64,000 nt of DNA from Bog-473 sp963809715 (GTDB taxonomy: Bacteria; Actinomycetota; Acidimicrobiia; Acidimicrobiales; RAAP-2): the NCBI GenBank assembly GCA_963809715.1, contig CAWEKO010000006.1, positions 248,001 to 312,000 on the forward strand, written 5' to 3'. Below the pieces are notes generated by a model that was not told where the DNA came from, did not search any database, and worked only from the letters and a program-made list of their open reading frames with translations. The number at the start of each line of letters is the position of its first letter. The stretch's first letter is position 1. Below, in pieces: positions 1 through 8,476 of this stretch. Made by a program: the position numbers and the translations under genes.

Positions 1-1
1 T

Positions 2-526
2 CCGTTCCACACCGGAATCGTGGTGGACGATCTGGTGACGGCGATGGCCGCCTACAGCGAGGCGTTCGGACTGGAATGGGCCACACCTCTGCACTCCATC
101 CACCGGCTCCGTACGGAACGTGGACTCCAGCCTCGCGAGACCTGGGCCGCCTACTCACTCCAAGGCCCGCATCACCTCGAGTTGCTTGAACACACCGACC
201 CGACCGCGTACGAGTCCCTGCCCGGTGGGCCCCGTATCAATCACATGGGCTACTGGACCGACGACCTTCCGGCCGAGATCGCCCGCCTGGAGGGCGCCGG
301 CATGCGATGTCGGCTGCATGGCGAGTCCCCGGGCGGCTGGCTGACTCGCATGGCCTACTTGGAAGACGGGAACGGCGGCCTCTACGTCGAGTTGGTCGAC
401 TCTGAACTCGAGCCGGAATTCAACGCCTGGTGGTCCGCCCCTGAGCAGCCTGTGCCGAGCAGCATCGGACGGACGTTCCCCGTTCGCAACCTGACGGGCG
501 GTCGCTCCCACCCAATTCCTGAGTGA
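2..526 (+). CDS. VOC (glyoxalase/bleomycin-resistance fold) protein, 5' end outside window
   Basis: The reading frame is open to the left edge, and the residues before the first in-window GTG (FHTGIVVDDL) are a typical beta-strand start of a VOC domain, so the true start lies outside the window. A second VOC-like strand begins at INHMGYWTDDL, and the metal-site-like Glu is in VELVDSE near the C-terminus. VOC proteins bind a divalent metal and act on small oxygenated compounds as isomerases, epimerases or dioxygenases; the exact reaction cannot be read here. The stop overlaps the GTG start of the next gene by four bases (GTGA), so the two are translationally coupled in the catabolic cluster. 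Confidence 0.8.
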   Translation, partial: PFHTGIVVDDLVTAMAAYSEAFGLEWATPLHSIHRLRTERGLQPRETWAAYSLQGPHHLELLEHTDPTAYESLPGGPRINHMGYWTDDLPAEIARLEGAGMRCRLHGESPGGWLTRMAYLEDGNGGLYVELVDSELEPEFNAWWSAPEQPVPSSIGRTFPVRNLTGGRSHPIPE

Positions 527-1242
527 CCGTCACCGAACGGGCGCCGCGGCCGCTGATGCTGGTGCACGGAGGCCGATTTGCCGCGTCGTGCTGGGATCGA
601 CTCATGCCCCATCTCGAACCGCCGGTGGTGGCGGTCGACCTCCCCGGCCGGGGCACTCGTTCGGGAGTCGATCTCCGGACCGTCGGTATTGCCGAATGCG
701 CGGGAGCCGTGCTGGAGGACGCCGGAGAGTGGCATGACGTGGTGGTGGTCGGCCATTCCCTGGCCGGCGTGACCCTGCCCTCTGTCGCCGGTGCACTCGG
801 GGCTCGCCTGGCCCGACTGGTCTTCCTGTCGGCTGCGGTACCTCGGCACGGCCAGAGCGTGTTCGACACCATCAGCCCTGAACTCCATGCCTCGGTCGTC
901 GACTCGTTGGAGGATGGTGTCTACCATCCCGTCGGTCCTGATGCCGCGGCGTACCTGTGCAACGACATGGATGACGAGGCGACGCAATTCACACTGGCTC
1001 GACAGGTGGACGAGTCGTTCCGGCTGCTGACCGATGCCGTTGACCTGGCGGCGGTGGCTGGCGTCCCGTCGACGTACATACGGCTTTCCGACGATGCCAC
1101 CATGCTCCCGGCCACTCAGGATGCATCCATTGCGGCGTTGGGATCGCCGGGGGTCGTACACATGGCGGCGGGCCACATGGCCATGATCAGTCGGCCCAGG
1201 GAACTGGCTCTGATGTTGGAGCGGGTTCGCAGCGGGGACTGA
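523..1242 (+). CDS. alpha/beta-hydrolase
   Basis: A 239-residue single-domain alpha/beta hydrolase. The oxyanion segment LVHGG is at residues 13-17, the nucleophile elbow GHSLAG at 77-82 (Ser79), a likely acid at Asp190/191 and the catalytic His at about 218 (AAGHMAM). There is no signal peptide, so it acts in the cytoplasm. It starts with GTG inside the stop of the VOC gene. Family members with this layout include hydroxynitrile-lyase/esterase-like enzymes and hydrolases that open rings or esters during catabolism; the substrate is unknown. The convergent ferredoxin gene ends 23 bases further on. Confidence 0.85.
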   Translation: MTVTERAPRPLMLVHGGRFAASCWDRLMPHLEPPVVAVDLPGRGTRSGVDLRTVGIAECAGAVLEDAGEWHDVVVVGHSLAGVTLPSVAGALGARLARLVFLSAAVPRHGQSVFDTISPELHASVVDSLEDGVYHPVGPDAAAYLCNDMDDEATQFTLARQVDESFRLLTDAVDLAAVAGVPSTYIRLSDDATMLPATQDASIAALGSPGVVHMAAGHMAMISRPRELALMLERVRSGD

Positions 1243-1265
1243 GAGGTCGCCCGCGCCGGAATCCG

Positions 1266-1457
1266 CTATTCCTCGATGGTGATGGCTCGCTCGGGGCAGT
1301 TCTGCACGGCCTGGCGTGCGTCCTCCTCACTCCCAGGAGGCACCTCTGCCGACGTAAGAGAGGAGTAGCCGACCTCGTCGAGCAGGAACAGTTCGGGATT
1401 GATGGAATTGCACCGGGCGTGCCCGGTGCACACGTTCTGATCGACGTGGATCTTCAT
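1266..1457 (-). CDS. [3Fe-4S]-type ferredoxin, P450 partner
   Basis: A 63-residue ferredoxin. The cluster motif begins with Cys-x2-His-x2-Cys (CTGHARC, residues 11-17) and ends with the distal Cys in NCPERAI. The His where a fourth Cys would sit marks the single-cluster [3Fe-4S] class that passes electrons to bacterial cytochromes P450. Its ATG overlaps the stop of the P450 gene by four bases, so both are on one transcript and should be made in step. A ferredoxin reductase is not present in the window and must come from elsewhere. Confidence 0.93.
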   Translation of the reverse strand: MKIHVDQNVCTGHARCNSINPELFLLDEVGYSSLTSAEVPPGSEEDARQAVQNCPERAITIEE

Positions 1458-2692
1458 GACGCCGCCGGGGGCGTCCAGACCAGGGGGACGGACTGCAGTT
1501 CGGTAACGAACATCCCGACCCGGAGGCCAAGGGCGGCACCGTCATTGATGGTGTAGTCGGGAATCAACCGGTGCCACTCCTCGAGCGCCACCCGCAATTC
1601 CAGCCGGGCCAGGTGCGACCCCACGCAGCGGTGGGGCCCGGCCCCGAAGGCGATGTGCCGGTTGGGCGTCCGGTCGAGTTGGAATTGGTCGGCGTCGGGA
1701 AACGCTCTGGGGTCGCGGTTCGCCGTGGCGGTGGGGACGACGACCCGGTCACCTTTGTGGATCGGGCAGCCCTGCATCTTCACATCGGCCGTGGCGTGCC
1801 GCGACATGGTCACGATGGAGTAGTAGCGCAAGAGCTCCTCGACGGTACCCGGGATCAGGCTCGGGTCGTCGCAGATCCGGCGGCGGTCCTCGGGGTGCTG
1901 AGCCAAGTGCATGAAGCTCCAGCCCAGCATGCTGGCGACCGTGTCCAGTCCGGCCAGGAAGAGGAGGTACAGCATTCCGCCCAGTTCCCGGTCATTAATT
2001 GGCCGGTCGTCGATCCGGCACTCGAGTAGACGGCTGACGATGTCCTCGCGAGGATGCTGTTTGCGATCTTCGGCGATCGCCCCCATGAACTCGTGGATGG
2101 CCCGGTCGGCTCCATCGCGGATTTTTCCATCGGGATCGTCGGCATGGCTGGTGTGCTGCGAATGGTGGACCCACGTGATGAGGGTGTCGAGGTCGTCGAC
2201 CGGCACGCCGAGCATGCCCATGAAGACGGTAGTGGGGAACTGCAACGCAAAATCGGTGATCAGGTCGCCCTGGCCTCGTGGGGCCAAGTCGCTCACCAGA
2301 TCACGACACGCCTGGCGAACCATCGGTTCCATCTGACCGATGCGGGCGGGTGAGAAGTGGGGATTCAGCTGCGTCCGGTACTTGGTGTGCTCGGGCGGGT
2401 CGAATTCACTCGGGATCATGACGTAGTCACTGTCGTAGTCCGGGTGAGTGAATCCCTCACTCGAGAAGAGCGCGGTGTCGCGCAGGACCTTGTAGACGTC
2501 CTCGTACTGGAGGAAGTACCACAACGGTTGCGGGCTGCCGGGGGTGCGGTAGTCGCTCTTGAACACCGGGGTCTCATCGCGCAGTCGGTCCCATTCGGGA
2601 TACCCCTTGGTACGCAGCTCCTCATTGTCCGAGTGCAAGAAGTCGTGACGAAGCGGGATTGACGATGCGGATGCGTCTGTGGCTGTGCTCAC
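1454..2692 (-). CDS. cytochrome P450
   Basis: Haem monooxygenase of about 412 residues. The I-helix oxygen-activation segment FLAGLDTVAS is at 245-254, ExxR (EELLR) at 285-289, and the haem loop FGAGPHRCVG carries the thiolate ligand at Cys356. I chose GTG at 2692 because AAGGAG lies seven bases upstream; an in-frame ATG 54 bases earlier would add an Arg-rich tail that does not look like P450. It is a soluble class I bacterial P450 and should hydroxylate the primary substrate of this cluster using the adjacent ferredoxin. The promoter region is shared with the divergent isochorismatase-fold gene and contains operator site A. Confidence 0.94.
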   Translation of the reverse strand: MSTATDASASSIPLRHDFLHSDNEELRTKGYPEWDRLRDETPVFKSDYRTPGSPQPLWYFLQYEDVYKVLRDTALFSSEGFTHPDYDSDYVMIPSEFDPPEHTKYRTQLNPHFSPARIGQMEPMVRQACRDLVSDLAPRGQGDLITDFALQFPTTVFMGMLGVPVDDLDTLITWVHHSQHTSHADDPDGKIRDGADRAIHEFMGAIAEDRKQHPREDIVSRLLECRIDDRPINDRELGGMLYLLFLAGLDTVASMLGWSFMHLAQHPEDRRRICDDPSLIPGTVEELLRYYSIVTMSRHATADVKMQGCPIHKGDRVVVPTATANRDPRAFPDADQFQLDRTPNRHIAFGAGPHRCVGSHLARLELRVALEEWHRLIPDYTINDGAALGLRVGMFVTELQSVPLVWTPPAAS

Positions 2693-2727
2693 AGGTGGAC
2701 TCCTTCTGTGGCGGCGCTTGCCCCTAG

Positions 2728-2748
2728 CTATGCGAATGGTTAGCATAG
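2728..2748. promoter_or_regulatory. operator site A of the catabolic regulon
   Basis: A 21-bp imperfect palindrome with perfect 6-bp outer arms, CTATGC and GCATAG, separated by 9 bases. It lies between the divergent P450 (start 2692) and isochorismatase-fold (start 2781) genes, over the likely -10 regions. The same pattern recurs at 3344, 11228 and 11781 (see findings). The size and symmetry suit a TetR-family dimer; the regulator is not in the window. Confidence 0.65.
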
Positions 2749-2780
2749 AATGAGCGGTGGATCAAGCACGAGGAGGCATC

Positions 2781-3338
2781 GTGAGCACGGGAACTGCGCT
2801 GCTGGTCATGGATGTCCAGCGCTCAGTGGCCAGCCGGTTCGCCGATGACGCTCTGCTCGACCGCCTGGCGGCGGCGGTGGCCACCGCCAGGCGAGTCGAC
2901 ATTGTGGTGATCTACGTCAGGGTCGCCTTTCGCCAGGGCGGACCGGAGGGGCACGAGCGGAACGGCCTGCTGGCTCGGGTGGCAGCGGACCCGGACTTCT
3001 TCGAAGGGGGACGGGGGGCCGAGATCCATCCGGCTGTGGCACCCCTTCCTCGGGACATCGTTGTGACCAAGCGGCGGGTCAACGCCTTCTACGGCACTGA
3101 CCTGGAGGTGCTCCTGCGGGCCAACGGCGTCACCTCCCTGGTCCTGTGCGGACTGGCCACCAGTGGGGTAGTTCTCTCCACCCTGCGGGACGCCGCCGAT
3201 CGTGATTTCTCGCTGACCGTTCTGGCCGACGCCTGCGGGGACGGCGACCCCGAGGTCCACCGGGTCCTCACCCAGAAGGTGTTCCCCGGCCAGGCCACGG
3301 TGTCGTCGGTCGAAGACTGGGTGGCACTGTACGCGTGA
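2781..3338 (+). CDS. isochorismatase-fold (cysteine-hydrolase superfamily) protein lacking the Cys
   Basis: A 185-residue isochorismatase-like domain. The Asp (VMDVQ, Asp11) and Lys (VVTKRR, Lys97) of the usual triad are present. At the position of the nucleophilic Cys the sequence reads ATSGVV, with Val130 where amidases such as nicotinamidase have Cys. It is therefore unlikely to be a thiol-dependent amidase; isochorismatases of the EntB/PhzD type also lack this Cys. GTG 2781 was chosen because AGGAGG stands four bases upstream; an upstream GTG at 2757 has no such site. The promoter holds operator site A, and site B follows the stop. Confidence 0.85.
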   Translation: MSTGTALLVMDVQRSVASRFADDALLDRLAAAVATARRVDIVVIYVRVAFRQGGPEGHERNGLLARVAADPDFFEGGRGAEIHPAVAPLPRDIVVTKRRVNAFYGTDLEVLLRANGVTSLVLCGLATSGVVLSTLRDAADRDFSLTVLADACGDGDPEVHRVLTQKVFPGQATVSSVEDWVALYA

Positions 3339-3343
3339 ACTAA

Positions 3344-3364
3344 CTATGCGTATAATAAGCAGGA
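3344..3364. promoter_or_regulatory. operator site B with overlapping -10 box
   Basis: The second 21-bp site, starting CTATGC with GCA after a 9-base spacer. The perfect hexamer TATAAT at 3351-3356 lies inside it, so bound protein would block the promoter of the enoyl-CoA hydratase/dehydrogenase/CoA-transferase operon that starts at 3395. Confidence 0.65.
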
Positions 3365-3394
3365 ACGACGGCTCCGCGACAGAAGGAATGGCCG

Positions 3395-4189
3395 ATGACA
3401 GACAGCCTTGACGGGCATTTCGAATTCCTCGACGTGGAACGTCGGGGGAGCGTCGCCGTGGTGACCATGCAGCGGCCTCCCGTCAACGCGGTGAACCAAG
3501 CCATGTACACAGAGGTGCGCGAGCTCTTCAGCCGGACCGATGAGTTGCTCTCCGGCGTCGCCGTCGTCATCCTGCGCGGTGAGGGCAAACACTTCTCGGC
3601 AGGGAACGACCTCGATGAGTTTCTGACGCTGAGCCCGGAGAATTCACCCGGCCGGATGAAGCTGGTGCGGGAGGCTTTCTCGGCCCTGTACGACTGTCCG
3701 GTGCCGACCATCGCCGCCGTGCATGGCTACGCCCTCGGGACCGGCGTGGCATTGGCGGGATCCTGCGATCTGGTCATTTGCGGGGAGAGCGCCTACTTCG
3801 GGACACCCGAGGTTGGGGTGGGCGTCATGGGGGGGGCCAAGCACCTGTCCCGCCTGGTGCCCCAGCAGGTCATGCGACTCCTTTACCTGACGGCAGAGCC
3901 CGTCCCGGCTGCCGAGATCCTGCCCTATGGGGGTGTGGTGCGGATCGTCCCTGACGAGGATCTCCTGCAGTCGGCGCTCGAACTCGCGGCCCGGATGACC
4001 AAGCACAGCACCACGGCCCTGCGCACGGCCAAGGAGAGCTTGAACACGATTGAGTACATGGACCTCAAGGCGGGGTACGAGTTCGAGCAACGCCTCACCG
4101 GGCGGTTGGCCGGTAGTGACGACTCGAAGGAGGCCCGCCAGGCATTGGTGGAGAAGCGGCCACCACGATTCGGAACGGTCGGGGCCTGA
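3395..4189 (+). CDS. enoyl-CoA hydratase/isomerase (crotonase family)
   Basis: 264 residues, the normal crotonase length. The CoA-binding/oxyanion-hole segments are HFSAGND (66-72) and GYALGTG (111-117). A candidate catalytic Glu is Glu139 in TPEVGVG, while the first hydratase Glu near residue 119 is replaced in this protein (GVALAGS), so isomerase, lyase or hydrolase chemistry is as possible as hydration. It starts at ATG 3395 behind AGAAGGA. It is the first gene of a three-gene operon with the acyl-CoA dehydrogenase (2-base gap) and the CoA-transferase, under operator site B. Confidence 0.9.
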   Translation: MTDSLDGHFEFLDVERRGSVAVVTMQRPPVNAVNQAMYTEVRELFSRTDELLSGVAVVILRGEGKHFSAGNDLDEFLTLSPENSPGRMKLVREAFSALYDCPVPTIAAVHGYALGTGVALAGSCDLVICGESAYFGTPEVGVGVMGGAKHLSRLVPQQVMRLLYLTAEPVPAAEILPYGGVVRIVPDEDLLQSALELAARMTKHSTTALRTAKESLNTIEYMDLKAGYEFEQRLTGRLAGSDDSKEARQALVEKRPPRFGTVGA

Positions 4190-4191
4190 CG

Positions 4192-5331
4192 GTGCGGGCA
4201 CACCTGACGGAGAACCAGATGGAGTTTCGGGACGAGGTGCGGCAGTTCACATCCCAACTCGAGCCCGAACGACGTCACTACTCGACCGACGACCAGTTCA
4301 AGTTCCTGGTCGATTTCCAATCCCAGCTCCATCAAGCCGGGCTGGCCGCGGTCGCCTGGCCGACGGAATACGGCGGACGGGGTATGGGCGCGGTCGAATA
4401 CGCCATCGTCTGCGACGAGCTGGGCCGGGCTCGTGCACCTGAGGTCATCAACTTCGTGGGGATCGATGTCATTGCGCCCGCCCTCTTGACCTATGCCGAC
4501 ACCAAGCAGCTGAAGGGCTGGTTGCCGCCGATGGCATCGGCTCAGGAAATCTGGTGTCAACTCTTCAGCGAGCCTGACGCAGGATCCGACCTGGCCAGCC
4601 TCCGTACCCGTGCTGAGCTTGGACCCGACGGGTGGACACTCAACGGGCAGAAGGTCTGGAGCACCTGGGCGCAATACGCCACCTGGGGCCTGTTGCTCGC
4701 CCGGACCGGGACGGCGGAGGAACGCCACCGGGGCATTTCCGCTTTCGTCTTCGATATGTCCGCGCCGGGTATAGAGGTACGTCCTCTCAAGACCATGACC
4801 GGCTCAGCCGAGTTCGCAGAGATCTTCTTCGACAATGTCGTTGTGTCCACCGAATCCCTGATGGGCGAGGTCGGCGGGGGATGGGATGTGGCCCAGGTCA
4901 TGCTGACTGCCGAGCGTGGACCGTACGCCATCAGGCGCTCGGCTGTCCTGCGCGGAGCGCTCACCGGATTGCACCAGTTGGCATCGGGCAGCACCGATCG
5001 GTTGATCCGCCAGCGGGTGGCCGAAGCGACGATCGCAATGGAGATCCTCGACTTGCGCATCGCCGACGTCGTTGCGACCTTGGACAGGGGTGAGCAGATC
5101 GGCACCGACTCGGCCCTGACCAAGCTTCTCCTGGGCCAGGTCGAGCAGACGATCTTCTCCTCCGCCATGGATGTGCTGGGCATGGCCGCGATGGGCGCCG
5201 ATCCCGACGACATCGACCTGTCGGCCTGGTTGGAGCGCTACCTGTACTCCCGGTCGAGCACGATCTACGGGGGCACCCAGCAGATACAGCGCAACATCGT
5301 TGGCGAACGCCTCCTGGGGCTCCCTCGTTGA
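4192..5331 (+). CDS. acyl-CoA dehydrogenase
   Basis: 379-residue flavoprotein of the acyl-CoA dehydrogenase family, introducing a 2,3-double bond into an acyl-CoA. Visible landmarks are AWPTEYGGRGMG (N-terminal helical domain), the FAD/substrate strand QLFSEPDAGSDLA, WSTWA in the middle beta-domain, and the C-terminal RSSTIYGGTQQIQRNI, where the adenine of FAD is bound. It starts with GTG two bases after the hydratase stop. The catalytic base cannot be assigned with certainty; the short C-terminal helix after Gly-Gly-Thr resembles the members acting on bulky, ring-containing acyl groups (inference). Confidence 0.92.
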   Translation: MRAHLTENQMEFRDEVRQFTSQLEPERRHYSTDDQFKFLVDFQSQLHQAGLAAVAWPTEYGGRGMGAVEYAIVCDELGRARAPEVINFVGIDVIAPALLTYADTKQLKGWLPPMASAQEIWCQLFSEPDAGSDLASLRTRAELGPDGWTLNGQKVWSTWAQYATWGLLLARTGTAEERHRGISAFVFDMSAPGIEVRPLKTMTGSAEFAEIFFDNVVVSTESLMGEVGGGWDVAQVMLTAERGPYAIRRSAVLRGALTGLHQLASGSTDRLIRQRVAEATIAMEILDLRIADVVATLDRGEQIGTDSALTKLLLGQVEQTIFSSAMDVLGMAAMGADPDDIDLSAWLERYLYSRSSTIYGGTQQIQRNIVGERLLGLPR

Positions 5332-5371
5332 CCCGGGATTGGCCAACCACCGTGGAGAGCATGGTGGTGCC

Positions 5372-6595
5372 GTGATCACTTCTCTTGAAAATGAGGTCGC
5401 TCCGACCTCCTCGGCCATGAGTGGCCTGAAGGTGGTCGAATTCGCACAGTTGATCGCCGGACCCATGGCCGGGAGCTTCTTCGCCGACTTCGGCGCTGAG
5501 GTGATCCACGTTGAGGATCCGGGGGGTGGGGATCCACTCCGTAACATCGGGGCCAAGAAGGATGGCATCGGGCTGTGGTGGAAGGTCTCGGCTCGCAACA
5601 AGCGTTCGGTGACCTTGGACCTGCGCTCCCCTGAGGGCCAGGATCTGGCCCGTTCCCTGGTGGGGTGGGCCGATGTGGTCATCACCAACTTCCGGGTCGA
5701 CACCCTGCAGCACTGGGGCCTCGACTGGGTTCGCCTGTCGGAGGAGTTCCCCGGGCTCATCATGCTGCACGTCAGCGGCTTCGGGACCGACACGACGCGT
5801 CGCAATGAACCGGGTTTCGGCAAGGTCGGCGAGGCGATGAGCGGCGTGGTGCAGCTGACCGGGTTCCCCGACGGGCCTCCCATGCACGCCGGGTTCTCCC
5901 ACGCCGACTCACTGGCCGGCCTGGTCGGCGCCTACGGCGTACAGATGGCGTTGTACCGCAAGGCGCACGATCCGGACTTTGTCGGTGAGTTCGTCGATCT
6001 GGCGCTCTTCGAGCCCCTCTTCCGCCTGATCGAGTGGCAGGTCATCATCCAGGATCAGCTGGGCGTCCCGCCAGTGCGGGCGGGCAACAATCTGCCCGGC
6101 TCACCCGGGAGCGTGGTCGACATGTTCCAGGCCGGGGATGGGCAGTGGGTGACCGTGTCAGCCGGCACCGGCCGATCGACCCAGACGTTGGCCACCATGT
6201 TCGGCGCAGTGTTCAGAGACACGCCGACACGAGAGGAGTCGACCGCCCTGGGCGCTCTCCTGCACAAAGGGTTGAGGGAGTGGATCGGAGAACGGACGGT
6301 GGCGGAGGCCCTGTCCGGATTGGCCGAGAAAGGTGTCGTGGCGTCGAGGGTCTACTCGGCCGCCGACATATTCGAGGACCAGACGTACGCCGAGCGCCAG
6401 GACATTGTGCGGGCGGAGGACGATGAACTGGGCACCATCCGTATGCAGGCCACGGTGCCCAAACTCCGTCATCACGGTGGGAGCGTGTGGCGTGCCGGAC
6501 CGGCGCTCGGGCTCGACAACCAGCTGGTCTACGGGGAGTATCTCGGCATCGGGCAGGAGGAGATGCAAGGGCTTCACGAGCGCGGGGTGATCTGA
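5372..6595 (+). CDS. CaiB/BaiF (family III) CoA-transferase
   Basis: About 407 residues. The N-terminal Rossmann start VVEFAQLIAGPMAGSFFADFG followed by the VIHVEDPGGGD CoA-binding strand is diagnostic. The Asp expected to form the acyl-aspartyl intermediate is in GEFVDLALFEP. The enzyme moves CoA between carboxylic acids, here probably activating the pathway substrate without ATP. GTG 5372 is in frame 40 bases after the dehydrogenase; ATG 5417 is the alternative, and neither has a strong ribosome site. Last intact gene of the operon. Confidence 0.88.
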   Translation: MITSLENEVAPTSSAMSGLKVVEFAQLIAGPMAGSFFADFGAEVIHVEDPGGGDPLRNIGAKKDGIGLWWKVSARNKRSVTLDLRSPEGQDLARSLVGWADVVITNFRVDTLQHWGLDWVRLSEEFPGLIMLHVSGFGTDTTRRNEPGFGKVGEAMSGVVQLTGFPDGPPMHAGFSHADSLAGLVGAYGVQMALYRKAHDPDFVGEFVDLALFEPLFRLIEWQVIIQDQLGVPPVRAGNNLPGSPGSVVDMFQAGDGQWVTVSAGTGRSTQTLATMFGAVFRDTPTREESTALGALLHKGLREWIGERTVAEALSGLAEKGVVASRVYSAADIFEDQTYAERQDIVRAEDDELGTIRMQATVPKLRHHGGSVWRAGPALGLDNQLVYGEYLGIGQEEMQGLHERGVI

Positions 6596-6604
6596 CGTTG
6601 CGCG

Positions 6605-6859
6605 ATGGACGCGAACCCGACGTTGAAGGTGTCCACGAGGAAATCGACGGCAGCGCGGTCGGAACGGCCACACTGGACGCCGCGCAGAGCGGGTCGCCTA
6701 CTCGTGGCCGAGGCCATGGTGATCGAACGCGAAGTGGCGGACGAGCTCTGCGATGCCGCCATCGGTCAATCTGGCGCCGGCGAGCTATTCGAATTGTCGG
6801 TGCCGGTCGGCTGCTACGACCCGGCGCTCCAGATACGCGCCCTCGGAAGCTACGCCTGA
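6605..6859 (+). pseudogene. remnant of a carboxymuconolactone-decarboxylase-like (AhpD-fold) gene
   Basis: The frame ends ELFELSVPVGCYDPALQIRALG, which matches in pattern the final helices of CMD-family proteins (a hydrophobic LIEL-V-VG-YD block then a leucine/alanine-rich helix). Before it, RPHWTPRRAGRLLVAEAM resembles the WxPRERALLxAAD segment of the same family. The N-terminal half with the CxxxH active site is missing, and no start with a ribosome site is seen. I read it as a decayed remnant; a small unrelated protein is possible. Confidence 0.45.
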
Positions 6860-6863
6860 GGGG

Positions 6864-7331
6864 TCAGGTTGGCGACGGGGTGAACTGGGGGAGCGTCACG
6901 CCATTGTCGAGGTCCTCGAACACGACGTGGACTGGCATGCCGATGCTCACGTCCTCGATGGGGCATCCAATGACGTTGCAGACGATCCGCACATTTGTAT
7001 CGGCATCGTCGGGCTTCACCAGTGCCACAACGTAGGGACCGTTGAATCCGGGCACCATGTTCCGGCGATCGACAATGAAGCTGTAGACGGTGCCTGTTCC
7101 GGACAGCTCAGTCCATGTGACGGCCGAAGAAGAGCAGGACGGGCAGATGTCGGACGGAGGATGCCGGGTGGTCCCGCAATCGACGCATCGCATCACACAG
7201 AGCCGGTGTTCGGCCGCCGCCTCCCAGTAGGGCCGGGACAACTCATCGGGCTGTGGCTTCGGCTTGGGGGCGTGCTCCCGCAGCCACTGCTGACCCGCTC
7301 TTGTGGTCAAGTCGGGTGGTGCGTCGCTCAT
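6864..7331 (-). CDS. DUF35 protein: rubredoxin-like zinc ribbon plus OB fold
   Basis: 155 residues. The zinc ribbon uses CVDC and CPSC (about residues 48-66), followed by an OB-fold with GTGTVYSF and the typical end MPVHVVFED. Start ATG 7331 has AAGGAG seven bases upstream. Proteins of this type pair with thiolase-like subunits; in actinobacterial steroid side-chain degradation the DUF35 part of ChsH2 binds the thiolase-like aldolase Ltp2. Here the gene sits directly downstream (two bases) of such a thiolase-like gene, so it is most likely its obligate partner. Confidence 0.9.
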   Translation of the reverse strand: MSDAPPDLTTRAGQQWLREHAPKPKPQPDELSRPYWEAAAEHRLCVMRCVDCGTTRHPPSDICPSCSSSAVTWTELSGTGTVYSFIVDRRNMVPGFNGPYVVALVKPDDADTNVRIVCNVIGCPIEDVSIGMPVHVVFEDLDNGVTLPQFTPSPT

Positions 7332-7333
7332 GG

Positions 7334-8476
7334 TCAGCTCCTTCCCAGAATGGCCACGGCACCGTTGTACGGGAACGCACTGCTCACGATGGCTCGGTCT
7401 GCCTTGGCGGCCTGACGCACGCCCGCGGTTCCCCTGATCTGCTGGAAGGCTTCTAGAATATGGCCGGCTGCGTGAAGGCGTCCTTCGGATAGCTGGCCCC
7501 CATGGGTGTTGACCGGGTGCTCTCCGGTGTGAGAGATCCGCTCGCCCCCTTCGACGTAGGCGCCGGACTCCCCGGGGCCCACGAGCCCGAGCTGCTCCAT
7601 CCACTGCATGGCCAGAAAGCTGAATCCGTCGTAGAGCATCCACACGTCCATGTCCTGGGGCGACAGCCCGGTGTCCCGGTAGAGCTCCATGGCGGAAGGG
7701 TTGAGCTCGTGTTCCTCTTCGGGTCGCAGATGCGGAATCATGTCGCCTGCGCCCTCACCGGCCCACCCCAGGACCATCACGGGATCAGGGTTCAACAATC
7801 TGGCGATGTCCCCACGTGTGAGCACGTAGGCAAAAGCTCCGTTGACGGGGTAGTCGCAGTCGAGCAAGTGAACCGGCTCGGCAATGAACCGGCTGGTGCT
7901 GTAGTCCTCAAGCGTCAAGGGCTCGTCGAAGATGGCTCGCGGGTTGAGCATGGCATGACGGCGTTGGACCACCGTGAGCCAACCGACCTGGTCCTCGGTG
8001 ATCGCATAGCGATGCATCCATCGCCGCATCATGAACCCGACCCGCTGCATGGTGTAGCCAAGCCCATATGGAACTTCGAATTGACCCGGTCCGGGTACGC
8101 TGCCCGTCTCCGGATTGATGACCGGTGTGTTGACCGGTGCCACTGTGTTCATGATTTTGCAGACGACCACCGCCGTGCAGTGTCCGGCGTCGAGGGCCTG
8201 GGCGGCTCGGGCCAGGGCACCGATACCGAGACCACCGTCCTCCCTCCAGCGCACGTGGCGCATACCCAGCACCCGGGCGATGGCCGGAGTGTCGAGAGGC
8301 GGGTCGTGATGGGTCTGGAGGTTGATGCCGTCGAGCTCTGCCGGGTCGAGCCCTGCATCTTCTGCCGCCAGGCGGCACGCCTCGACCGCCAGCTCGGCTT
8401 CGGGACGCTCGGGCTTGCGGGTCAGATCGGTGTAGCCGGCACCGACGATAGCGACGGGGTGATCGGTGGCGCTCAC
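7334..8476 (-). CDS. thiolase-like protein (SCP-x/Ltp2 type), probably retro-aldolase
   Basis: 380-residue thiolase fold starting VAIVGAGYTDLTRKPER. Where thiolases have the nucleophilic Cys the sequence is WREDGGLGIGALARAA, with no Cys, and the C-terminal GHP loop reads AAGHILEAFQQ. It keeps the YDGFSF segment that in Ltp2 carries a catalytic Tyr, and NTHGGQLSEG near the end. By analogy with Ltp2-ChsH2 it should cleave a beta-hydroxyacyl-CoA by retro-aldol reaction rather than thiolysis. Its start overlaps the stop of the upstream double CoA-transferase by four bases and the DUF35 gene follows. Confidence 0.88.
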   Translation of the reverse strand: MSATDHPVAIVGAGYTDLTRKPERPEAELAVEACRLAAEDAGLDPAELDGINLQTHHDPPLDTPAIARVLGMRHVRWREDGGLGIGALARAAQALDAGHCTAVVVCKIMNTVAPVNTPVINPETGSVPGPGQFEVPYGLGYTMQRVGFMMRRWMHRYAITEDQVGWLTVVQRRHAMLNPRAIFDEPLTLEDYSTSRFIAEPVHLLDCDYPVNGAFAYVLTRGDIARLLNPDPVMVLGWAGEGAGDMIPHLRPEEEHELNPSAMELYRDTGLSPQDMDVWMLYDGFSFLAMQWMEQLGLVGPGESGAYVEGGERISHTGEHPVNTHGGQLSEGRLHAAGHILEAFQQIRGTAGVRQAAKADRAIVSSAFPYNGAVAILGRS

